DNA of 64,000 nt from Toxotes chatareus (Eukaryota > Chordata > Actinopteri > Toxotidae). Below the pieces are notes generated by a model, which saw only the letters and a list, made by a program, of their open reading frames with translations, made no database searches and was not told the DNA's origin. Positions 36,701 to 46,660 of this stretch are shown one piece after another. The position numbers were made by a program, and so were the translations under genes. Location: positions 13,472,972 to 13,536,971 of the forward strand of contig CM028900.1 in the NCBI GenBank assembly GCA_016801885.1. Direction: 5' to 3'. Position 1 is the stretch's first letter. The number at the start of each line of letters is the position of its first letter.

Positions 36701-37400
36701 CTGAGCAATTCTCTGACTAAATGATTTCCATAAAAGCATTAATATTATTCTATTAGTAATTACAGTATTTTCAAGGTGCAAAACAAATGTCATTACTCAT
36801 CTGTGGCCTCTATGCTACAATATACTGGTGCAGCTAACTTCAACAACTTGCTCAGTAATTTAGTTCTGGGTCAGTCAGACCTCAGCTAACTTTGGCATAA
36901 CCTTAGATCCAGTACAAACACGTAATGGACCAGAGGGGGGATTTAGTATATTTTCATTCATCTGTGATAATGAAATGATATTTTTTTTCTTTATTTATGT
37001 CATTTGTCTGTTTACATCTTTATAACATTTAGGAAAATAGGATTTCAACATTTTCAATTTGATTTCAATTACATGACTTTAATGAGATGCATTATTGTAT
37101 TGTATTATACTAAGATGAATTGGCTACTTCTTGTACAGAAATATTATTTCTTCAGTATAATCTGGAGGGCAAATCTTACTAAGAAGAGATAAAGGAAAAC
37201 AATACAGAGAAATCCTGACAAATGTAAACCTGAATCAAAACCATACAATGGAAGAATACCAGGCTTTGCAAATGAAAACAAGCAAAACAAACAGACAAAC
37301 ACACACAAGTTTAAGGAACAGATAAGTGGGGTTATGACCGCTACAATATGAAGCAGGGAGGTTGACTGGATGGAAAAGGGGGCTGGGGACACCTTTTTTA
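30721..37400. other. Gene-free region
   Basis: Very AT-rich DNA (especially 35400-37200) without a recognisable gene on either strand. A short CA tract is at 34301-34325. Frames of up to 101 codons have random-looking composition. No further structure was noticed. Confidence 0.45.
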
Positions 37401-37404
37401 AACT

Positions 37405-37720
37405 ACTTCTCCTGCAAACAGCATTATCTTGATTAAAGTTTAATTAAGGATCACATTTGGCTGTGCCTTTCATAGCGATCTACATGAGCAGATTTCCTAG
37501 GGCTTAACTTTATCGCTGGGAAAATCCTCCTTTATTACTTTCAACCTGTTGTAAAAGCTGTTGGCACGGAGGGACGGCTGCTTCATTCACTGGCCTTGTT
37601 TGCTGCTGGAAAAATCCAGAGTCTCAGGAGATCTCCCCACAGTGGTTCAATTTAATATCTGTCCTATCACTACAAGGCTCAGGCTCATTATTAATGATAC
37701 TATTCATTAATTTCTTGTTG
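37405..37720. promoter_or_regulatory. Candidate conserved non-coding element
   Basis: A repeat-free block with CTTGATTAAAGTTTAATTAA (37428-37447), TTTATCGCTGGG and CATTAATTTC words and a balanced middle. It stands out against very AT-rich flanks. This looks like an enhancer-type element in the nr4a2 domain; no conservation data support it yet. Confidence 0.32.
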
Positions 37721-39540
37721 GGCTGATGTTATTTATTAAAATATTAAAGGAACCTCCTGAGACACTTGCACGTAATGAGGGATGTGTCCTCCTTCCACAA
37801 ACCCCCTCCTCCCTCACTCCAGCCCCCCTCTGCTGGATGGATGGTGGGTGGAATTACCCCACTCGGACGCTGCTAGCCTGCACACCCTCATTAGTCGTTC
37901 TCCAGGGCTGAGTGACACCATAAATCCATTCTACATGTCGACCAACGGCAGCCATATACAAACGCACACCACTCGCCTCGCCCCGTTAATGAGCCATTCC
38001 CATGCACAGGGAATTGACTAGTGTCCATCCACCATAACTGGACAGTATTTTTTGGGAGAGCTAAATTGCAGCTGCGGTATAGATTGAGGGAGTCGGATAA
38101 CAGTTTCACTTCTCATTAATAAACTATCATGTTATAAACTTGAAATTGAACTGATTGGCCATGCAGTAGTAAACAGAGGCGTGCTGATTGTTACAGTGGC
38201 ATTACTTTAATACTTGTAGACATGATAAGAAGACAAAGCAATTTTCATTTACTATATGGCAGGATAACTATTTACATAAGAAACAGAAATTAAGTGATTG
38301 AGTTAATTTCACTAAAATGTGCAGTATAGCAGTCAAATACTAGGAGAAGCTGTAACTACTCTGAAGTACAGAAGCACCATGTTAACAAATCTAAAATATA
38401 ACTGTGATATGATTTTGCCAGATGCAAGGTAAGCAAACAAACACACTGAGAAAGCCTTTGATGAAAATGTTTTACTAAGACTTTCAAGAGGTTTGGACTT
38501 AACAGCTTATATTGGTCTGGCAAGTTAAATTTGTATATGTTGCCTGTTTCACACCCCTAGTACTCATGGTTACACACAGACAACCTAGAATTCATTAATC
38601 ATAATAATTAATCTGATCCAATTATATTGCAAAGAATATAACAAATTGCAGGGAAAAATAATGATCTATCACTGCCATGTCACAGGGATATGGGACTAAA
38701 GCAGTAATTAGACAGAGGGATTTTAAATAGTACACACTGAGCGAGCAGCTGATGGCTCTACTGTTTGAATCTGATGATGTAATTAGAGACGAAGTTGAAC
38801 ACAGTGTTTTTGCTGGTTCAACTAATGAAGGTCTAGCTAGAGGTTTAGCCAGCTTTTTAGATGCAAGATGTAGTAATTAATGTTTTTGTGACAGTAAGTG
38901 AAAAAACAAAAAACAAAAAAACACTTGTGTTGTTTGCTGGGTGAGGTCTGGGCCAAGGACTGTAAGGAGTGTGTCTTTTACATCATTATATATGTTACCT
39001 GTACAGTCAATTAATAAACTTTTAAGTTAAATAATATTACAAATAATTAAATAATATTACATTCAGTTTTCAAACTGGATGTTGTGTTTATTTCTAAGAG
39101 CTCATGAATGCTGAAATATGTGTGGTGTGTGATAGGAATGCAACAAGAGGCTTCAGACTTAGACAACTTTGATCTCAGTGTTGCGACGAGTACAAAGACA
39201 TCTGGCGCCTTATCACAGCTGCTCAAGAGCGTCTCCACTACAAGAACTCAGTAATGCTCTGAAACATGTAAAGATGCAATAATTTTCACAGAGCAGGTAA
39301 ATCCTCAGGCATAAACCACATCCGATTTACAGTGAATCCGCTGTTTGTCACTAGATAAAACGCCGTGTGCAAATCATCACGGTGCCTACAGTACTGTATG
39401 TGCTCTGCTCAACATTATCACTTAATCACAAGTAAGCTGCCCCTAATAGGGAACAATAAAATTGGATATGAAAATAAACAGCCAAGAAAACCATAAAGTA
39501 AAGAGACTGAATGTTCTGCACAAAAAAGCCCTATAGAAAT
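37721..39540. other. Gene-free region
   Basis: No gene is seen. The stretch holds a C-rich patch at 37795-37830 and a short tandem duplication at 39028-39061 (TTAAATAATATTACAAATAA repeated about 1.7 times). Otherwise it is unique AT-rich sequence. Confidence 0.45.
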
Positions 39541-39544
39541 CCTC

Positions 39545-39910
39545 CCCTGCTCCTTGTTGTGGAATTGTTGGCTTCTCATGAGCACAGAATTAATAACGTG
39601 CCTGCCTTCCTGGTCTCTGTGGTCGGACCTGAGGACAGAGGTAATAAGACAAGTCCTTCAGGGATGCACCGCGGAGTATAAATATCAGCGGCTGTGCATA
39701 TGTAAATCACTCCCAGATTTATTTATTCTTTAATTTCTTCTCAAAGGCTCAAGTGTGCTAATATGAAATAGCAAGCTTTTAGGGAGTGTTTAATGGCTGT
39801 TGGTGGGTGGTAGGGAGCGGTGGACTCTGGAGCGTGCGCCAGTTCATGAGTAATTAAGGGGTATTTTGCCGAGCATAAATAATGCTGTTTGTATTGGCCC
39901 GATGCAGGAG
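39545..39910. promoter_or_regulatory. Candidate conserved non-coding element with TATA-like and octamer-like motifs
   Basis: A unique block containing GCACCGCGGAGTATAAATAT, in which TATAAATA follows a GC-rich lead, then CATATGTAAATCAC with an octamer-like ATGTAAAT, and later GAGTAATTAAGG and GAGCATAAATAATGC. The arrangement could be an enhancer or a weak promoter. No ORF of note follows. The G-rich tract at 39949-40030 begins directly after it. Confidence 0.33.
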
Positions 39911-39948
39911 TGGAGCGCGGAGAGAAGAGAAGAGAGGAGGAGGAGGCT

Positions 39949-40030
39949 GGGGTGGGAAGGGGGTGGGGGTGGGGGTGGGGAGGTGGGGTGGGTAGGTGAG
40001 GTGGGTGGTGGTGGTGGTGGATGGGGTGGT
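39949..40030 (+). repeat. G-rich (GGGGGT/GGT)n tract with G-quadruplex potential
   Basis: Runs of three to five G separated by single T or A occur from about 39949 to 39988, followed by GGTAGGT and GGT trinucleotide repeats to 40030. At least five G-runs of three or more lie within 45 bp on the + strand, which satisfies the usual quadruplex rule. The frames across it are low-complexity glycine/valine or proline/threonine runs and are not genes. Confidence 0.9.
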
Positions 40031-42085
40031 TGGACAGACAGGAACAGCAGGGGTTAACCCCTCAACACACACCTTTTCTCAGCACTCTGCCCCTCTTAAC
40101 GATACACGCAGGCATGGAAAGGCTCATTTGTTAGTTCTATACCACTCAGCATTACTTAAAGAAAATTATTGTTCATGAAGATCACTGTGGGGAGAATTAC
40201 AGTGTTTCTTTTCACTAACCTCCCTAATTGTTCTTTGATCAAATAAATGTCATAACTGGGTGCCAACACAGTAATAAGCACTAAAACAGTGACAATACAG
40301 TTTTTGCGTTAATCTACATTATAGCAACATGTAATATATGTATAGCACAAAGATGAAGAAAAGGGGTTCCTATGCATACATTAAACTATATATGAGCATA
40401 AAGTAAACACTTTATGCTCATGTTTTTCCTCAAGACAAATACACAATATTTTGTCATCTTTATACTGGGTGCCTATGATTTTTAGTGTGGATTTGAAGAT
40501 TTTTCTGAAGACTAATAGTGTCTTCATCTGAATTAATAGTTTTATCTAAACTTGCTTCTCTCCCTCTTAAGTTGTTGTTTGTATTTGTTTCATTGATGTT
40601 TTTTCTTTTGCTTTAATAGCCATGTAGCATTTTGTAACACTGTTTTGAAGTGTGCTCTATGAACAAATATCGTTATTTTTTATTAACATTGCATTTAATC
40701 CTTGCACGTTACTTTTTCCGTGGGGATTAACTGCACACACCTATTGCACCATGTTAACTTTTGCAGTATTTTTCATGAGGCTTTTGTAACAAATTCACCA
40801 TACAAAAAAAAAAATCTTCTGAACAGTGTGTACTCTAAGTCATGTCAGAGCTGGTGATTTTCACTGGGGTAGGAAATAGAGTTATTTCCTCACACATTAG
40901 TAGAGGAGTTGACAGGCCATAGAATGTACTGCACTTGAGCGCACTAATGGTCAGTGAGTAACCCACCCCCCTCGACACCACCACTGCAGACACCAAAGGA
41001 GTGAGAGCAATTTATAGATCCTTCCCTTCTTGTCTCCTCTCGCCAACATGTTCACCTGCACTTAAAAATGCTCAGGTATGTGCAGCTCTACTTGCCAAAG
41101 ATACCACTCTGAATGCGGATATTTTCTCATAGAAAGAGCATACAACATTGTGATTTAGACAAAAATTAGAGCAAGTTTTTACTTATAATTACAAGGGCTT
41201 TGTATTCCACAACACAAAGCATTTATCATGCACGTGAAATACCTTTCTAGTTAGCTTTAATACAATCAACACAGCCACTGCAGTAGATTTGTCATGAGAG
41301 AAAAACAAAGCTCTAGAGGAAATAAGTGATTCTAAATGGTGCTCTACTTTATGAAACCGTGATCCAATATTGCCTCTAACAAAGAGGGAATACATACCCT
41401 ACCTTCCTCCTCTCAGTTTTAGGTGCCACAAAGGACTATGCTCTTGAAGAGAAGAGAAGAGAAACAGACTCACAATATAGGCTTACAAGTTCCTCTGGGT
41501 ACAATTATACCATATCTCTCTAGTAACAAGTGGCTTAGGTAAGGGGGACAAGGGGACAACCTCTTGAGTATAACAATTTAGCTGTCATGACTGTGTGGCA
41601 GGACCCAGTCCTGTTTGGGAAGCAGACTGATCCCCAGAGTCAGAAGATAATCGTGTCCAGCCCAAAGAACCAATAAATCAATCTGGTTTAACAACCACGT
41701 TTTACAGACCTCTGTTTAGCTATCAACAAAAAACATCAGCATGTGCCTTTAAAAAAAGCCTTTGTTATTTCTCACCATGTGACATCAATAAGCACCAATT
41801 CACAACAAGAGAAGCAGCACCTAATCATATTATTTTCTGAACATTTCTCTGTCTTCAAGCTAATTAAAAATGATAAATTTGTCATTACTAATGATGCCAC
41901 AGAACTGTTATTGCTGCTTGATAAAAATGATCAAAGACAGATGGGAGAATCTAAAGTTTCCACAATCACCTCCACGGTCATGCACACAAAAGACTTGTTT
42001 ATTCATTAGACTTTTAATAAGCTGAGGTATCAGAGCAGACACATGCTGGGATTGTTTGTGACTCACCAGGAGGTATTGTAAAGCT
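40031..42085. other. Gene-free region with a perfect hairpin
   Basis: No gene is recognised. The only structure is the inverted repeat at 40392-40421, annotated separately. The remainder is AT-rich unique sequence with short random frames. Confidence 0.45.
40392..40421. repeat. Perfect 13-bp inverted repeat (hairpin, 4-nt loop)
   Basis: ATGAGCATAAAGT (40392-40404), loop AAAC, then the exact reverse complement ACTTTATGCTCAT (40409-40421). A G and a run of five T follow on the + strand. The flanks contain a further AAAGATGA (40349-40356) and TCATCTTT (40454-40461) placed almost symmetrically about the centre (offset 3 bp), so it may be the core of an imperfect larger palindrome. Confidence 0.9.
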
Positions 42086-42087
42086 AA

Positions 42088-42310
42088 CAGGGACTGGCAG
42101 CACCTGTGCCACCACATTCCAGCTGCCAGCGCTGTGCTGCGGGGCCCAGGAGAGGCACATTAGCCGGGGCTGAGACTGGAGCTCCACTAGCCTGGTCATG
42201 CTGGGGAAATGTCAGCCGCGAAACCAGCCAGGTCCACGGAGCCCTGAGCCTGGCTCTGGCGCCCAGCATGACTCTGACATGATCATGGACGGCGGTTGTG
42301 ACACATGTAA
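42088..42310. other. GC-rich block in the gene desert, nature unknown
   Basis: About 220 bp of distinctly GC-rich, repeat-free sequence with several CpGs (AGCCGGGGC, CAGCCGCGAAACC, GGACGGCGG). A 79-codon antisense frame spans it (42084-42323) but has no recognisable domain or splice logic. It could be an enhancer, a small CpG island for a non-coding transcript, or the relic of an exon. I cannot choose between these. Confidence 0.35.
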
Positions 42311-42398
42311 GCAATGACTCCACACAGCTATCTGATCAGCATTATGCCACTGTCAGAAGGGTCTGACTACAGGAGCGTGATGAGAGCTGTGATAGGGC

Positions 42399-42430
42399 TC
42401 CCTCTCTCTCTCTCTCTTTCTCTCTCTCTC
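42399..42430. repeat. (CT)n microsatellite
   Basis: CT dinucleotides interrupted once by TT at about 42418. The frames across it read as LSLSLS or its antisense RERERE and are not coding. Confidence 0.93.
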
Positions 42431-45400
42431 ATATGGGTCAAAGATGGAGGTGGCCGGTCCACCACCCTGAAAGCTCTCAGTACTACACCCTGCTCTCTCA
42501 CTATCAAAGCACTTGATGTGTATGAAGACTCCCAGAATCAAACAAATAATATCTTTTCAGATTTTCATTCATTTCATTTATTTCCATTAATCTATTTAGT
42601 CATTTCTCACTTGATGTATTTATTTTTAATGAACACACAAGTAGGATTTAAAATACACCAGGAGCCAAATAAGAATGATTTGTCATAAGCGTGTGTGTGC
42701 ATCAACCATCAATCATTGCCATCAGAATTGCCACAGTCTGCTGTCAGGGCCTATTACCGCTGAATTCATTTCCCTCAATTAATTCAAAATCTAACCCCTT
42801 GGCAGCCACCAATGTATGTTTTTTTTATATCCATCCACCCACCTATTTGTCAAAATGGACTCAGTGACAGTACAGTAATGCATTCATTATAAAAATGAGA
42901 AACAATAGTCCACACATACCATTAATTAACTCAGCATTTAGAAAAGACAAATACACAGCAACAGCATTTCTGAAAATACAGTGGTCCCCACACCAATAAA
43001 CATACAAACTACACACAGAATCGGTTCATTGTCATTCAATATTCTTTCCAAAACAGGAAAAATGTGCTTTGTCGCATCTGAAAAGTACAAATACAGATTT
43101 CAGGGAAGAGTTGCTGTTTGATACTAGGGTTTTCTGACCCCACTTGTCTCTGAGTTAACTATTTTTTCTGATGACAATGAGCTTATAAAGGCAAAGCCCA
43201 CACATGAGATCCCATCAGTTAAGTAAGAAAAGACAAAGAAATGTCATCAGTGTGTATTACTGTCTGATCATTTGTCTTATCTAAATCCCCCCACCAGCCC
43301 CCCTCATACATACACAGATATGAGCATAACCAACTAAACAGAAAGAGTACATAATTAATAAACAGCACAAAGCGCAACTCTCCTTATCACCGAGGCTACT
43401 GTATCCTATTAAACAACAGTTTTGTCTTGCGGAGGACAAGGAGACTTTCATGCCTAAAATGTAGGGTTAAAATTAATTAAGTGTGAACATGATTTAACTT
43501 CAGGATATCATTTGAAAGTATAATTGCCCATAGGGATTAAAATGAACTCGGTGGGCTGTAGTGTCACCCCACTGAGCTCCCCATGTTGGGAAATGTCCAG
43601 TTTTAAAGATTAATTTGCATCTTTGAGGGGAAAGTCTTAATCTCAATCTTAAGGAACATTAAAAGAAAGAAGAAAAAAAAAGAACTTGCTCGCAATCAGA
43701 TGCCACTTGACTAAAATGTTCACCATGCAGAATCCGCGATTACATTTTTCCTGTGCATGATTCCAATCGCTTTAGTGGCTGTGCAGGGAGCATTTCACCG
43801 TGCATATTAATTACACAGGGGCTTTGTCATGTGAGGGTCACAGCAGCCATGCTAGCTAAGCTGGGTCATTTGAACTGGGAGTGCAGTTTTGCGGGCCTGC
43901 TGTGCACATCACGGTCTCAGTCAGAGGGCAAAGGGCTACAGAGCTGGGTTGCTGGTGTGATTACCAGCTCTGTAATAAATACCAATTTCTCATCGGCACC
44001 TGCAGAACTCATGCATGTAAGCGGTTCACAATAGGATTAAAATACGCCTATTAGACTGTGTTTATTACAGTTTAGGAAGTTAGAACAGCCAATTATCGCC
44101 ATTACTTTTAATACTAACATATCATTTTTTACATTTATTGAAAATAATTTAATACAAACTGATTTTGCACCACTGAGAGAGTGAAAATCCTTGCAAATGA
44201 TGCTTATAAATTGTGTACTGGGGTTAATTTAGCACCACATGTTGCACTATTTTCCACTTTTGTAACTCGGCAACCTGTTCTTTAAGAAATACATGACTGT
44301 GTTGTGTAAACCAATCAGTTTAATTTATGTCCTGCGTGGTGCCTTTGCCACAAGTGCTGGTTGACATGAGCTCATGTGACATTTGAGAGGAGGGACGGGC
44401 ATGAGTCGTGGCTGGTTAGGCATACAGCAATGACTCAGCTTGCTGATGTGTGGGACATCTCTCACATCTCTCTAGGCAAAGCGCGGCCCCCCACCACCCT
44501 GAACACACACCGGAAAGCTCCAAATAGCTAACAACTCCCAGATCACAAGAAAAGAGCCTCTCTTCCTGTTTACTAAAAGTTTTGAGAGTTAATTTCATTT
44601 GTTGTGCTTTGTTTTAAAACATACATACATGTTATAGAAAAAAAATATGATGAGATTTGAAAAAAAAAAAGTATTTCATGTTAACACTCCTGACAAATTA
44701 CACTAATAATAACAATCTAAATTGTTTGGTGATGAAGCAACAGTAAAATGTTTGAGTAACTCAAATCATTGCTGTCCCTCTGTATTTATGAATGAAATTA
44801 CTCAAATGATTTAAACGTACAAGTTGACTCTTTTTCTTATATATACAGGTATACAGGTGATATACAGGTGACTATATTGTGTTTGTAATGTAAAGAAGTA
44901 ATGCTTGTCCACTGAAATTTTAAACAATAAAGAATAATAACTCAAAATATACAGCACAAATTATATTTTCTGTGATATTTGCATCAGAACGCCACACCTG
45001 CAGCAACTTTGTGTCCTTGAAATAATTACACTTGTACTGCTGTAGAGGTCATAATTCATCCTTGTTGTCCTGAACTTTGCTGTATGGGGGAAAAAAAAAA
45101 CACAACACACTCATACTAATGTCCATAAAGCATTCATTGTGCAGTGGGAAGCATGAATTAGGCCCCACTCAGTATGTAGAAGTGATATCCAAATCCTGTG
45201 ATGTGTCCTTTTGAGGCACACCTAACAAGTTTGCCCATTTCTGATTAGCTCAGCAGAAACTGTGATAGTTTACCTTGATAAATTAGAGGAGGCAAGATTT
45301 AATGAACAGAACATGGGGTCACCTTTGTTTCTTGGGGTGATACAATAAGAAAAAACAAACAGATTTTTCTTACTGCCACATGCCTCTCCTTAATAATCAG

Positions 45401-46194
45401 ATTTCTCATCCTCCTCGTAATAGAGGGTGCACAGAATCTCATTACCTTCTCTAGCTAAGGGGAGAGAGGCAACACTTCTTCTTTGACTTCCTCTGTAAAC
45501 CGGGGAGGGGAGGGAGAGGACGGGGGTGGTGGTAGGGAAAGCATGGGACACACAGAGTTCTGCTTATTTGCACATACATCGACATCCCCTTACAGATATG
45601 TAAATGACTCAGGCAAAACCCAAATGCTAAAGTCTACACCATTAGTTTTCCACTTCATAATCTCCACATGGGGCCGTTAGAGGGATAATGTACCATACAA
45701 TACATGGTTTACTTTTAATTAATAGGGAAAACGTATTTTGAAATTAATATTAAATCTAGATTAATGTGGAAAACCTCCAAGCTCTTTGTAAATGCACAGC
45801 CCTGATCTTTTGTAAGAAAGAGGAAACACAGGAAAAGCAGACCACTTGAGAAAAAAAAAAAAAAAAATCAAAATTCAAGAGGCGTGAAATTGGTAAATGG
45901 AACAATGGGAGATCACAAGTTTATTTTTCGGCAAAATAAAGGCTGAGCATGGTTATCTTGTCACCAGAGCAAAGCCATGCAGCAATTCAAAAAATGCTAA
46001 AGCTGAGAATAAAGTGTTTTATATTCTGGTAAAGTTGCAGTAACTGTTGCTTTTACTTTAGAAACGATAAACTGACATATCGATCAGTTGATACACGAAA
46101 ATGATCAACAATTTAGATTATTTGGTAACTGTTCAAGCTATTAATCTAGAAATAAGACTAAGAGACTACAGCCACAATAGCAGCTCTGTGAGCG
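42431..46194. other. Gene-free region
   Basis: No gene is recognised. Unique sequence around 43430-44040 contains AAAATTAATTAAG, AGATTAATTTGCATC and TGTAATAAATACC and may include regulatory elements. There is a short triple ATACAGGT tandem at about 44848-44871 and an A-run at 45850-45867. Confidence 0.42.
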
Positions 46195-46400
46195 CATAGT
46201 TTGGTACAGTAATGCTCTGAGCTAAATGCTCATTTCAGCATGTGAACATGCTCACAGTGATGATAGGTTTTAATATTTACCACCTTCTCCATCTTAGTTG
46301 TTAACATGCTAAAATTTGCTCACCAGAGTCATTAGAATTCATCCTCTGGGGACCATGAATATCTGTACAAAATCTTAATGGTGACTACTGGTTGTACAAT
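46195..46400 (+). repeat. Dispersed repeat, copy 2 (forward orientation)
   Basis: This is the counterpart of the copy at 27085-27395 in the opposite orientation. It contains AGCATGTGAACATGCTCACA, GTTAACATGCTAAAATTTGC, then CCTCTGGGGACCATGAATAT and CTGTACAAAATC. The word order matches the reverse complement of copy 1. It is non-coding and belongs to a repeat type common in teleosts. Boundaries are approximate. Confidence 0.65.
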
Positions 46401-46444
46401 TTGACAATGTTACCTTGAGCCCTCATGACTTGTGATGAGGATTT

Positions 46445-46660
46445 TGTTAATGTTATACTGAGATATGTTTATACTGTTTATGCCGTTGTGTATTGTTGAT
46501 GGAGCTGTGTGTTTATACTCTTTATGTTTATACTGTCTTTATTTATTTATCTTACTACTTTTGTTAACTGTAACACTGTTGGCCTAGGGAGCACTGCAAT
46601 TTCAAAGCCTGTGTATGACCTGTACATATGATTTTGACAATAAAGTTGACTTTGACTTTT
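46445..46660 (+). mobile_element. Probable retroposon 3' end (LINE/SINE tail)
   Basis: The stretch ends GACAATAAAGTTGACTTTGA followed by CTTTT, a poly(A)-signal-like word followed by short tandem GACTTT units, as on the 3' ends of many teleost LINEs and dependent SINEs. Upstream are repeated TGTTTATACT words. No reverse transcriptase frame or tRNA-like head is visible, so it would be a 5'-truncated copy. Confidence 0.45.

Noticed and set aside
39854..40072. Proline/threonine-rich antisense frame and glycine-rich sense frame.
   Set aside because: Both are readings of the G-rich tandem tract at 39949-40030.
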